Assembly (NCBI GenBank): GCA_020024265.1
Contig: JAHHTW010000030.1
Coordinates: 1-20,817 of the forward strand
DNA from: Anaerotignum sp.
GTDB taxonomy: Bacteria; Bacillota; Clostridia; Lachnospirales; Anaerotignaceae
DNA length: 20,817 bases
Direction: 5' to 3'
Shown: positions 14,478 to 20,817 of the stretch, one piece after another
Layout of the letters: each line of letters starts with the position of its first letter
Position numbering within the stretch: the first letter of the stretch is position 1
Notes under the pieces: generated by a model
What the model was told of the DNA's origin: nothing
Seen by the model: the letters and a program-made list of their open reading frames with translations, nothing else
Databases searched by the model: none
Made by a program: the position numbers and the translations under genes

Positions 14478-15551
14478 ATGGGAATTGTATTACTCATACT
14501 CAAATGGATTGGTTGGTTCCTGCTTGGCATACTTGCATTGGTATTGCTTGCCGTTGTGCTTGTGCTGTTTGCCCCCATACAATATGAAATGAAAGGCAAA
14601 CAGACAAAAAAATGGCAGCTTGCCCTGCGTGTGCGTTGGTTGTTTGCCTGTCTTTCGATTGCATGGCACAGCGGTATGGAGCAGCCAAAAATCGGCATAC
14701 AGTTTTTTGGCAGAGCCATCGGCAGCAAAAAAAAGAAGAAAAAACCGCAGCCTGCCAACGACCTCATTTATACCAGAGAAAAAAAACCACCCAAAACCAA
14801 AGCACAGCGTATGCAACAAACAACGGACACGCAAGCCGTGTCTTTGCAGAAAGATACCGCACAGCAAACGCAGACAATGCCTGCACAGGATACACCTTCG
14901 CAGCAAGCACAGACTGCGCCTGCACAGGATGCACCTGCGCAGCAAACACAGACTGCGCCTGCACAGGATACACCTGCGCAGCAAACACAGACTGCGCCTG
15001 CACAGGATACACCTTCACAGCAAGCACAGACTGCGCAGAAACAAAACGTATTTCGGCGCATTGCTTTGGCGGATATTCAGGAGGAAGCCCCGCCAAAGGC
15101 ACATGCCGAAGAAGCGTTTGCCGACGACTTGGCAGAGGATTTTTTCACAGGAGAGAGCGCCGCAGATGTGCAAGACCGCCTCGACTGGAAAGGGGCGCTT
15201 TTGTATTTTCCGCAAAAGCGGGCATTGCTTTGTGCCATACTGCGGTTATTCAAACGGATTTTTCGTGGCATACGCCCCAAGCACTTTTTATTTTCCGGCA
15301 CATTTGGGACAGGAGATCCCGTTTTGACGGGTGAGCTTCTGGCAGCTGCCGGTATACTCAAAGCAAAATTTGGCGACGGTCTGCAAATCACAGGGGATTT
15401 TGCACGTATGACCGCTGAAAACATACAAGTACAAATCAAGGGGCATATCACCCTTGCTTATTTCGGCTTTGCCATACTTTCTTTTGTACGGACACAGCCG
15501 GTACGTCGTCTGATAAAATTATACCTGAAAGGAAGAAAAGAAAATGAGTAA
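14478..15551 (+). CDS. DUF2953 family protein (YtfI-like) with a 13-residue tandem repeat
   Basis: This 357-residue membrane protein is of unknown biochemical function; the family is conserved next to gerW (ytfJ) in spore formers. It has an N-terminal hydrophobic helix (about 3-32), then a short first part of the domain ending in the basic run SKKKKKKP. A long low-complexity insert follows, and the conserved C-terminal part is at about 255-345 (FSGTFGTGDPVLTGELLAAAGIL, TGDFARMTAENIQVQIKGH). The insert includes four 13-residue units TAPAQD(T/A)P(S/A)QQ(A/T)Q at 133-184, rich in Q, P, A and T, which is not a family feature I know of. AGGGAG lies about 14 bases before the ATG, a long gap. The 3' end overlaps gerW by 8 bases, so the two are translationally coupled. 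Confidence 0.8.
   Translation: MGIVLLILKWIGWFLLGILALVLLAVVLVLFAPIQYEMKGKQTKKWQLALRVRWLFACLSIAWHSGMEQPKIGIQFFGRAIGSKKKKKKPQPANDLIYTREKKPPKTKAQRMQQTTDTQAVSLQKDTAQQTQTMPAQDTPSQQAQTAPAQDAPAQQTQTAPAQDTPAQQTQTAPAQDTPSQQAQTAQKQNVFRRIALADIQEEAPPKAHAEEAFADDLAEDFFTGESAADVQDRLDWKGALLYFPQKRALLCAILRLFKRIFRGIRPKHFLFSGTFGTGDPVLTGELLAAAGILKAKFGDGLQITGDFARMTAENIQVQIKGHITLAYFGFAILSFVRTQPVRRLIKLYLKGRKENE
14874..15029 (+). repeat. 39-bp tandem repeat, four units, inside the DUF2953 gene
   Basis: Units begin at 14874, 14913, 14952 and 14991, each 39 bases (13 codons), with a partial fifth start at 15030. Units two to four differ from each other at only a few positions, mainly ACA/GCA and TCG/GCG swaps. The array keeps the reading frame, so changes in copy number would lengthen or shorten the protein linker without a frameshift. 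Confidence 0.9.
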
Positions 15552-15957
15552 GGAATTTGATGCTTCATTGGATGTATTATTCGGGAAAGTAGATGAATTG
15601 GTCAGCACAAAAACCGTGGTGGGGGATGCCATTGTGACAGATGGTTTGACTCTGCTGCCACTGATTGAAGTCGGTGTCGGTGTCGGTCTGGGCGGAAAAG
15701 ACAGCGGTTCTGCTGCCGGCGGTATGGGCGCACGCATCACCCCCAGTGCGGTACTGGTAATACAGGATGGCAATGTACAGATTATGCATATCAAACATCA
15801 GGATGCCATTTGCAAATTGATTGATATGGCACCCGGTGTGGTAAACAAACTGAACTTTGGCGGAATTTTCAGCGACAGAAACAAAACAAAAGAAACAACG
15901 GTATCCAAGGAGGATGCAGAAACATTTGAAGAAAAAATTGTAGTGGAAAAAGAATAA
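15544..15957 (+). CDS. gerW: GerW/YtfJ family spore protein
   Basis: This 137-residue protein matches GerW (YtfJ). It is synthesised in the forespore in Bacillus and affects the response of spores to L-alanine or to lysozyme, depending on species. Visible features are the start DASLDVLFGKVDELVSTKTVVGDAI, the Gly-rich core VGVGVGLGGKDSGSAAGGMGARITPSAVLVI and the IDMAPGVVNK segment near the end. The tail is charged (ETFEEKIVVEKE). Its ATG lies within the end of the DUF2953 gene (ATGAGTAA), with AAAGGAAG just upstream. A spore-former host follows from this gene. No sigma-F or sigma-G promoter was identified, and transcription may start at 14076. Confidence 0.92.
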   Translation: MSKEFDASLDVLFGKVDELVSTKTVVGDAIVTDGLTLLPLIEVGVGVGLGGKDSGSAAGGMGARITPSAVLVIQDGNVQIMHIKHQDAICKLIDMAPGVVNKLNFGGIFSDRNKTKETTVSKEDAETFEEKIVVEKE

Positions 15958-16033
15958 GGCATATGGAAAAGCAAGCCTCTTTCCGAAAGACTGCCTTTCC
16001 CAACCGCCCATCACCCAAAAGGGGGCATACCAT

Positions 16034-17227
16034 ATGACAACACTCATTGAGTATTACGACAAAGACGTTTTGAAAAATATCATGGGCGTATTGACACTGC
16101 GCCCCAAAAAAGTCATATTTTTATATGACAGAGAAATGCATGATCCTTTGGCATTTCGCTCTTTGCGCACATGCTTTTCCAAGCATTTGCCGGAGCTGGT
16201 TTTGGAAACACATCCTGTGGATATTTCTTCCATGGATAAAATTTATCGCAAAACACTACAGGTATTGCGTACCAACGAATCCTGCGCCATGGATCTGACC
16301 GGCGGGAGCGAATTGATGATTATTGCAGGCTTTCGTGCCGGTATGGAAACCGGTGCAAAGCTGCTGCATACCGATTTGACAAAAAACCATATCTCAGATC
16401 TTTTGACAGATGAGGTGGTTGCAAAAACCGCAACATTGACATTGCAGGATTTTGTAGATGCCCGTGGCGCATGCTTTATCGGAGAATCGCATCAGCCGCC
16501 ACAGCCTGATCGCTTCGATGCCATATGGAACATGGCACGGTATCTCTTTCACCATATATCGGAGTGGAGAATGACCTGTAGCTATCTGCAAACCGTAGCT
16601 GCACGGTATCTGCCGCATGAAGTCTTTATGGACAGCAAGGAACAAATTTATGTCAAAAACGGAAAGCGTGTGACGCCGGATAAAGCCATTCTCAAGGAAT
16701 TTCAGCGCTTGGGCTTTCTCAAAAATCTTGTGATGGACGGTGAGCGTGTACACTTTTCTTACAGCTCCGTGCAAAATCGCAGCTACTGTACCGGCTATGG
16801 CGTATGGCTGGAACTATATGTATATATCGCTGCCGTACGTGCCGGTGTATTTGATGATGTCAAGCTGGGAACGATGATTGACTGGAATGCCTATGACGGT
16901 GTTGTGGTTGCCGGAAATGAGATTGATGTCATACTCATGCAGCAATCCCTTCCGGTATTTATTTCCTGTAAGCTGCGCAGCGCCGATACCGCAGCACTCA
17001 ATGAGCTGCTGATTGCCAAAAAACGGATTGGCGGTTGGTTCTCCAAGGGTGTGATTGTGACATTCGGTAAAGAAAAAACCGAGTGTAGCGGTACATATCA
17101 ACGATCGAAGGAGTTGGGGCTTGAGCTTTTGGATGCCAGCGATATTTTGGCAGAGGACTTTGGCGCACGTTTGGTAAAAACCATACTGGGGCATGATTTG
17201 GTGAGCCTGAAATGGAAAAAAGTATAA
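16034..17227 (+). CDS. CARF domain-DUF1887 putative nuclease (Card1/Can2-like)
   Basis: This 397-residue protein joins an N-terminal CARF-type Rossmann domain to a C-terminal DUF1887 restriction-endonuclease-like domain. In the CARF half, the strand KKVIFLYD (25-32) and the ligand-loop motif MDLTGGSELM (86-95) are typical. A helical or winged-helix-like linker occupies about 155-245. The nuclease half has GVWLE (E260), GNEIDVILM (E296, D298) and VFISCK (S311, K313), arranged as in the PD-(D/E)xK fold, but Ser replaces the usual Glu of ExK. Relatives such as Card1 and Can2 are metal-dependent nucleases switched on by cyclic tetra-adenylate in type III CRISPR. No cas gene or CRISPR array is in this window. 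AAAAGGGGG precedes the ATG by 8 bases. It follows gerW after 76 bases with no terminator between, so it may be cotranscribed. Confidence 0.8.
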   Translation: MTTLIEYYDKDVLKNIMGVLTLRPKKVIFLYDREMHDPLAFRSLRTCFSKHLPELVLETHPVDISSMDKIYRKTLQVLRTNESCAMDLTGGSELMIIAGFRAGMETGAKLLHTDLTKNHISDLLTDEVVAKTATLTLQDFVDARGACFIGESHQPPQPDRFDAIWNMARYLFHHISEWRMTCSYLQTVAARYLPHEVFMDSKEQIYVKNGKRVTPDKAILKEFQRLGFLKNLVMDGERVHFSYSSVQNRSYCTGYGVWLELYVYIAAVRAGVFDDVKLGTMIDWNAYDGVVVAGNEIDVILMQQSLPVFISCKLRSADTAALNELLIAKKRIGGWFSKGVIVTFGKEKTECSGTYQRSKELGLELLDASDILAEDFGARLVKTILGHDLVSLKWKKV

Positions 17228-17487
17228 CGATTTTTTTTATAATTTATGTCTAATATCACATGCGTATGTATATGTAAACACATATGCATTGCTGCCATCC
17301 CCACGCCTTCTGTCGCCTACGCCATAAAATAATGGGAGATTTTCTTTCTTTCCAGCCATTTCCATCAACAAGATATGCCCCGATCTATGGACGGCAAACA
17401 GCAACCATGGTTCTTCTTAAATAAATTGTAAGAATAAAAATACAAAAAAATATCTATAAAAGTGTTTTTCTTTTCACGATTTTCTGA
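17228..17487. other. Intergenic stretch with no recognised gene
   Basis: A run of eight T (17231-17238) follows the CARF-DUF1887 stop codon but has no hairpin before it. A 9-bp stem, TGCGTATGT (17261-17269) with ACATATGCA (17280-17288), lies 25 bases on, without a T-run. Transcription may therefore end loosely here. Short frames on both strands lack ribosome binding sites, and no tRNA-like T-loop was seen. Confidence 0.5.
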
Positions 17488-17890
17488 TACAATGGAAAAG
17501 GATAGTTGCTTTGTAAACGTGAGGTTATGAAAATCATATCTGGTAGCCAATCACTGCATACAGGATCTGTGCCACCAAGCCAAGCGTAAAATACAAACAG
17601 CTATGTATTTCAAAACAAAGGATGGATTCCTTGCTTCTTGCAGTATGCAACAATCATCATTCATGGCTCGCAATGTCATCAAGCATGGACATTGACCCAT
17701 ATATCGGAAGAAGGAACAAATAGAAATATAGCGCAGAAGCCGTGCTGGGGGGCATTGGGTTTTGCAACGACATTGTATATGTTTCTATATTTCAAGGGGA
17801 TGAAAGCAATCGTGGAGAAATACCAAAACTGTATATTATTTATGCGGTAAGAGGAAAAAGCAGTATTTGCTTTTTCCTCGTTTTGGTTTT
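17485..17890 (+). ncRNA. Candidate small RNA or short-ORF transcript
   Basis: A TGATACAAT extended -10 promoter (TACAAT 17488-17493) and a strong terminator at 17851-17890 enclose about 360 bases without a convincing gene. The longest frame from an ATG (17638-17850, 70 codons) has no ribosome binding site and no recognised family. A 20-codon ORF starts at 17527 behind GTGAGG with only two bases of spacing. A second short frame starts at TATG near 17603. It does not show tmRNA end features or the RNase P RNA core that I know. It could be a regulatory RNA, a small-peptide transcript or the remains of a decayed gene. Confidence 0.3.
17851..17890 (+). terminator. Strong rho-independent terminator
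   Basis: GAGGAAAAAGCA (17851-17862) and TGCTTTTTCCTC (17868-17879) form a perfect 12-bp stem with a 5-base loop, followed by GTTTTGGTTTTC. It cannot belong to a recognised gene and is the main evidence for a transcript in this interval. Confidence 0.75.
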
Positions 17891-18165
17891 CGGAATTTTT
17901 TCTGTTTTGTGCTGTTTTGGTTTGCATGATTTTCTTTTCTGTGTTGCAGTTTTATATATGCACAATCTTTTTTGTTTGCATTTTTTTGACTTTCTTTATG
18001 GTATTTTTCTGCGCCAACGGACTCCCACTGTCTATCTGTGACGATCAAAATTGCCAAAAATCACCAAATTTTATCAAAAAAGCACCATTTCTGTGGACAT
18101 TTGTACACGAAAATGGGATATCTTAAGAAATTCGTCAAAAGTTCGCAAAACTTCCTTCAAATTTA
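17891..18165. other. T-rich intergenic stretch without a recognised gene
   Basis: The first 110 bases are extremely T-rich on the plus strand. This creates Phe/Leu/Cys-rich frames on one strand and Lys/Asn-rich frames on the other, neither with a ribosome binding site. From about 18040 the composition becomes mixed. Nothing else was identified. Confidence 0.5.
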
Positions 18166-18167
18166 TC

Positions 18168-18176
18168 TGATATACT
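18168..18176 (+). promoter_or_regulatory. Extended -10 promoter before the candidate structured RNA
   Basis: TGATATACT contains TATACT (18171-18176) with the extended TG three bases upstream. No good -35 is visible. The predicted start near 18183 lies 9 bases before the first hairpin of the RNA candidate. Confidence 0.45.
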
Positions 18177-18182
18177 ATATAC

Positions 18183-18387
18183 GTACCCAACGAGAGGGAC
18201 TGCATATATCATTCTTGTACCACATATGCCCCTCTCCCCCTTACTTTTTTTGTTTACTTGCCAGAACAGAACACACTCGTAAAAATAGGTGTTCTGAATG
18301 ATTGACATAGAATACATACCCCTCTCTGGGACTGTCTGATCACAGTCCCGCAAACGTTCAGGCTGCCAAAACCGGCAGCCTTTTTTT
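18183..18387 (+). ncRNA. Candidate structured noncoding RNA of about 205 bases
   Basis: Four hairpins follow the promoter in series. First, GAGAGGG/CCCTCTC (18192-18198 with 18230-18236) is extended inside by GCATAT/ATATGC (18202-18207 with 18224-18229). Second, CAGAACAC/GTGTTCTG (18267-18274 with 18289-18296). Third, GGGACTGT/ACAGTCCC (18328-18335 with 18342-18349). Last is the terminator stem at 18361-18380. A second CCCTCTC at 18320-18326 could pair with the first GAGAGGG instead, giving an alternative long-range closing stem. No reading frame with a ribosome binding site exists in this interval, and the next gene (feoB) is on the other strand, so this is not an mRNA leader. The class was not recognised. 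Confidence 0.45.
18361..18387 (+). terminator. Rho-independent terminator of the candidate RNA
   Basis: GGCTGCC (18361-18367) pairs with GGCAGCC (18374-18380) and is followed by seven T. The T-run is on the plus strand only, so the terminator serves rightward transcription and not feoB. Confidence 0.85.
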
Positions 18388-18410
18388 CATTTCTGGAGCA
18401 TACCGTTTTC

Positions 18411-20459
18411 TTAACCCATGCCAAAGCACAAACAAATACCATGTACCAATACACAAAGCAACACACCAACCACCGTCGGCAACACAAAGGAAAATGCTGT
18501 CCATTTGATGCTGCATGTTTCCTTATAGATGGTAAGCAGTGTGGTTGCACAAGGGAAATGGGCAATGCAAAACACAATGGCGCAAAGCGCCGTGCAAAGC
18601 GTCCAGCCATTTGCCATTAAGATCTGTCCCGTCTGCATCATGCTGTCTGTTTCTACAAGCATGCTATTCTGGCTGTAGATCATCAATAGTATGGGTAAAA
18701 TAATCTCATTTGCAGGCAGTCCCAACAAAAATGCTGCCAATATGACACCGGAAAGCCCCATCAAACGCCCCGGAGCATCCAGAAGCTCTGTCAGATACAG
18801 CAACGGTGTTGTTTCACCGATGGATATATTTTGCATGAGCCATATGACTGCACCTGCCGGAATCGCCACAAATACTGCACGTGCAAGTACGTATATTGTC
18901 CTGTCCAGCAAACTGCGGATCAATACACGCCCAATTTGCGGCTTACGATACGGTGGCAGTTCCAGTACAAAGGAGGAAGGCATCCCACGCAATACGGTCT
19001 TGCTCAGCACAAAGGACACCAGCAGTGTTATCACTATGGAAAGCGCCACAAGAACAAACACTGCCAGACCAGAAAGCCACCAATGTCCGGCAGAGAGAAA
19101 AATACCGCAAAGCAATATCAGTGTAGGAAAGCGTCCATTGCATGGTACAAAACTATTGGTCAATATCGCAATGAGCCGTTCTCTGGGAGAATCTATGATG
19201 CGGCAGGAGGTGACACCTGCGGCATTACACCCAAAGCCCATGCAAAGCGTCAATGCCTGTTTTCCATGCGCCCCCGCACGCTGAAAGCATCCATCCAACT
19301 GAAAGGCAATTCTGGGCAGCAATCCGAAATCCTCCAAAAGTGTAAACAATGGGAAAAAAATCGCCATAGGCGGCAGCATAACTGCAACCACCCAGCTCAT
19401 GGTCAAATAAATACCGTCACAAATCATGCTTTGCAGCCATGGTACCACATCCAATGCCTGCAATGTGCTTTGCAGCCACCCTCCCACATGTGTAAAGAAC
19501 TGCATCAGCAAGGACGATGGTATATTCGCACCTGCGACTGTCAGATAAAACACCAATGCCAGCAAAAGCAAGAGCAGAGGCACGCCCTTCTTTTTATCCA
19601 GCACCACACGATCCATCCGTGTGGTTGCCGCATCTGCATGCAATGAAATGGCACATACTGAATTTGCAATTTCAGCTGCACGTTTTTGGAATTTTTCTGC
19701 ACGTTCCTTTGCATAATGTTCCAGAGAACCGCTTTGCTCTATGAGCATCTTTCTGGCAGCATCGACACGCAAAGAGAGTTCTGTCAGCTCCCATTGTCCC
19801 AATCCCATATCGCACACCGCTTTGCATATGCCGCTGCGTTGTTCTATGAAAAAATCCAAAAGTATGGGATTTTCTGCTGCAAGAGGGCAAAGCTGTCGCA
19901 TACCCTCTTGCAGATAGACAAAGGCATCCTGTGTATGCAGCTGTGTTCGATGGGGCTGCTGACACTGTTGCATCACATCCAGCAATGCTGCCTTGAGCTG
20001 CACGATGCCTTTTTTGCTGCGTGCCGATGTTTCGATGACAGGGACACCCAAAATCTCGCTTAGGTTTTTGGCATTGACTGCAATCCGGCGTTTCTTTGCT
20101 TCATCTACCAAATTCAAGCATACCACAAGCGGCTTTGGCAGCTCCATCAGTTGCAATACCAGAGGCAGATTTCGCTCCAAGGCACACGCATCCACAACTA
20201 CCAGTACCGCATCCATATCCCCAAACGCTAAGTATGTACTGGCACAACATTCTTCTGCTTGGTTGGAAAACAGGGAATGGCATCCCGGAAGGTCGATCAG
20301 CTCTGCCGTTGTATCGCCCAAGGGGAAATGCCCCTTCGCCATGGCCACCGTTTTTCCAGACCAATTCCCTGTATGTTGATGTAGACCGGTAAGGGCATTG
20401 AATACGGTACTTTTGCCTGTATTGGGATTGCCTGCCAATGCGATTTGATACTGCATCAT
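18411..20459 (-). CDS. feoB: Ferrous iron transporter B
   Basis: This membrane protein of 682 residues imports Fe2+ and has an N-terminal GTPase. The G motifs are G1 GNPNTGKST (10-18), a G2 threonine in HTGNWSGKT, G3 DLPG (56-59), G4 NLVD (116-119, where many Feo proteins have N(K/M)xD) and G5 TSARSKKG (about 144-151). A helical regulatory segment leads to a transmembrane region with the Gate motifs: GFGCNAAGV...CRIIDSPRERLIAIL and, around C440, NSFVPCNGRFPTL. These match the clostridial FeoB variant. About eight membrane helices follow. It is complete and shorter than E. coli FeoB (773 residues), as is usual in Firmicutes. The start overlaps the feoA stop (ATGA), and a second ATG follows directly. 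AAGGTGG lies a few bases upstream. Confidence 0.96.
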   Translation of the reverse strand: MMQYQIALAGNPNTGKSTVFNALTGLHQHTGNWSGKTVAMAKGHFPLGDTTAELIDLPGCHSLFSNQAEECCASTYLAFGDMDAVLVVVDACALERNLPLVLQLMELPKPLVVCLNLVDEAKKRRIAVNAKNLSEILGVPVIETSARSKKGIVQLKAALLDVMQQCQQPHRTQLHTQDAFVYLQEGMRQLCPLAAENPILLDFFIEQRSGICKAVCDMGLGQWELTELSLRVDAARKMLIEQSGSLEHYAKERAEKFQKRAAEIANSVCAISLHADAATTRMDRVVLDKKKGVPLLLLLLALVFYLTVAGANIPSSLLMQFFTHVGGWLQSTLQALDVVPWLQSMICDGIYLTMSWVVAVMLPPMAIFFPLFTLLEDFGLLPRIAFQLDGCFQRAGAHGKQALTLCMGFGCNAAGVTSCRIIDSPRERLIAILTNSFVPCNGRFPTLILLCGIFLSAGHWWLSGLAVFVLVALSIVITLLVSFVLSKTVLRGMPSSFVLELPPYRKPQIGRVLIRSLLDRTIYVLARAVFVAIPAGAVIWLMQNISIGETTPLLYLTELLDAPGRLMGLSGVILAAFLLGLPANEIILPILLMIYSQNSMLVETDSMMQTGQILMANGWTLCTALCAIVFCIAHFPCATTLLTIYKETCSIKWTAFSFVLPTVVGVLLCVLVHGICLCFGMG

Positions 20460-20671
20460 GCCATCACCACCTTTGCCTGTATCTGTGCTGCATCTGTATC
20501 ACGCAATGCCACAAGTGTATGCTTGATGCGATACACACGTGTACCACCACCGGCACATACATATAACGGGCATACATGGCAGCCCTCGTAAAACCCAAGC
20601 TCCATCAGCCATAAAGATGGCGAAGAAATCACAACACAGGATGTATCCAGCGGAATCGCTTCCATCGTCAT
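20456..20671 (-). CDS. feoA: FeoA domain protein
   Basis: This 71-residue cytoplasmic protein has the small SH3-like FeoA fold, which acts with FeoB in ferrous iron uptake. Visible are the MELGFYEG turn (about 22-29, usually L..LGL..G), the beta strands around CPLYVCAGGGTRVYRI, and LVALRDTDAAQI, matching the usual (I/L)AL...A..I ending. AGGAGGG sits seven bases before the ATG. The stop overlaps the feoB start by 4 bases, so the two are translationally coupled. It is the first gene of the visible operon, with no second FeoA gene or FeoC in the window. Confidence 0.9.
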   Translation of the reverse strand: MTMEAIPLDTSCVVISSPSLWLMELGFYEGCHVCPLYVCAGGGTRVYRIKHTLVALRDTDAAQIQAKVVMA

Positions 20672-20697
20672 ATAACCACCCTCCTGAAACCACAGTT

Positions 20698-20710
20698 ATA
20701 TCTAAGATAT
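20698..20710. promoter_or_regulatory. Palindrome upstream of feoA, possible iron-regulator site
   Basis: ATATCT-A-AGATAT is a perfect 13-base palindrome (6-1-6) about 27 bases before the feoA start codon, overlapping a TATAAC that could be the -10. Its place is right for a Fur- or DtxR-type repressor, but the bases do not clearly match either consensus. No strong -35 was found. Confidence 0.3.
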
Positions 20711-20764
20711 GAAACAGGGGTGGTATGTGTGCTTTTCCATATCGTTTTTCTTGGGAAAAAAAGT

Positions 20765-20817
20765 AAGACCTTGGGGCTTTGCCCCAACACCCCACAAGGG
20801 AGTTCCTCCCTTGACCC
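20765..20817 (-). repeat. Mosaic element block B, copy 2
   Basis: Read on the minus strand it begins GGGTCAAGGGAGGAAC, then has GTTGGGGCAAAGCCCC and CAAGGTCTT. It matches 6196-6249 along its whole length with about ten differences. It is cut by the window end, so the full element may continue. It lies upstream of feoAB, before the putative promoter. Confidence 0.7.

Noticed and set aside
14612..15334. Frames of about 240 codons inside the DUF2953 gene
   Set aside because: They stay open because the 39-bp repeat has no stop codons in those frames. They lack ribosome binding sites and recognisable domains.
17742..18041. A Phe-rich, membrane-like 99-codon plus-strand frame
   Set aside because: Its hydrophobicity comes from the T-rich DNA, it runs through a strong terminator stem, and its GTG start has no ribosome binding site.
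17836..18057. A basic 73-codon minus-strand frame
   Set aside because: It reflects A-rich DNA read in one frame, overlaps the terminator stem, and has no start signal.
18302..18330. TTGACA at 18302-18307 as a promoter
   Set aside because: The bases 17 positions downstream (TCTGGG) do not form a -10, and the site lies inside the candidate RNA.
1..20817. A CRISPR array or cas genes to accompany the CARF-DUF1887 protein
   Set aside because: No regularly spaced direct repeats with unique spacers were seen. The exact repeats present are hairpin elements and an in-gene 39-bp tandem array. No Cas-like protein was recognised.

Overview
The window looks like a chromosomal segment from an anaerobic, endospore-forming, low-GC Gram-positive bacterium, most likely a Clostridia member near the Lachnospirales. 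The evidence is strong AGGAGG-type ribosome binding sites, a GerW/YtfJ sporulation protein paired with a DUF2953 protein, a LysM-G5 cell-wall protein, an SLH-domain surface protein, a secreted copper-amine-oxidase-N-like protein and a clostridial-type FeoA-FeoB pair. No rRNA, tRNA, transposase, phage gene or CRISPR array was recognised. The genus is an inference.

Layout. 1-255: intergenic DNA with two copies of a hairpin-rich repeat and the terminator of the next gene. 273-2720 (-): large secreted copper-amine-oxidase-N domain protein, with a long GC-rich leader. 3179-5960 (+): LysM-G5 envelope protein, then glucose-6-phosphate isomerase. 5961-6430: mosaic repeats and a terminator. 6431-9098 (+): ABC-F ATPase and threonine aldolase, closely spaced. 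9099-9438: inverted copy of the same mosaic, whose hairpin serves as terminator, then a consensus promoter. 9439-10499 (+): HAAS/DUF1700-like membrane protein overlapping a PadR regulator. 10529-10837 (-): small putative lipoprotein. 11014-13659 (-): SLH surface protein. 14113-17227 (+): unknown 120-aa ORF, DUF2953 protein, GerW and a CARF-DUF1887 (Card1/Can2-like) protein. 17228-18410: 1.2 kb with no convincing gene but two promoter-to-terminator intervals that look like small RNAs. 18411-20671 (-): feoB and feoA. 20765-20817: another mosaic repeat.

How the genes fit together. Much of the window concerns the cell envelope (two large exported proteins, a membrane-anchored LysM-G5 protein, a lipoprotein) and spore formation. 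The rest is housekeeping: glycolysis, amino acid metabolism, an ABC-F protein and ferrous iron uptake. The most unusual items are the CARF-DUF1887 gene sitting behind gerW with no CRISPR locus in view, the two candidate RNA transcription units at 17.5-18.4 kb, and a family of modular intergenic repeats that supplies terminators to unrelated genes.
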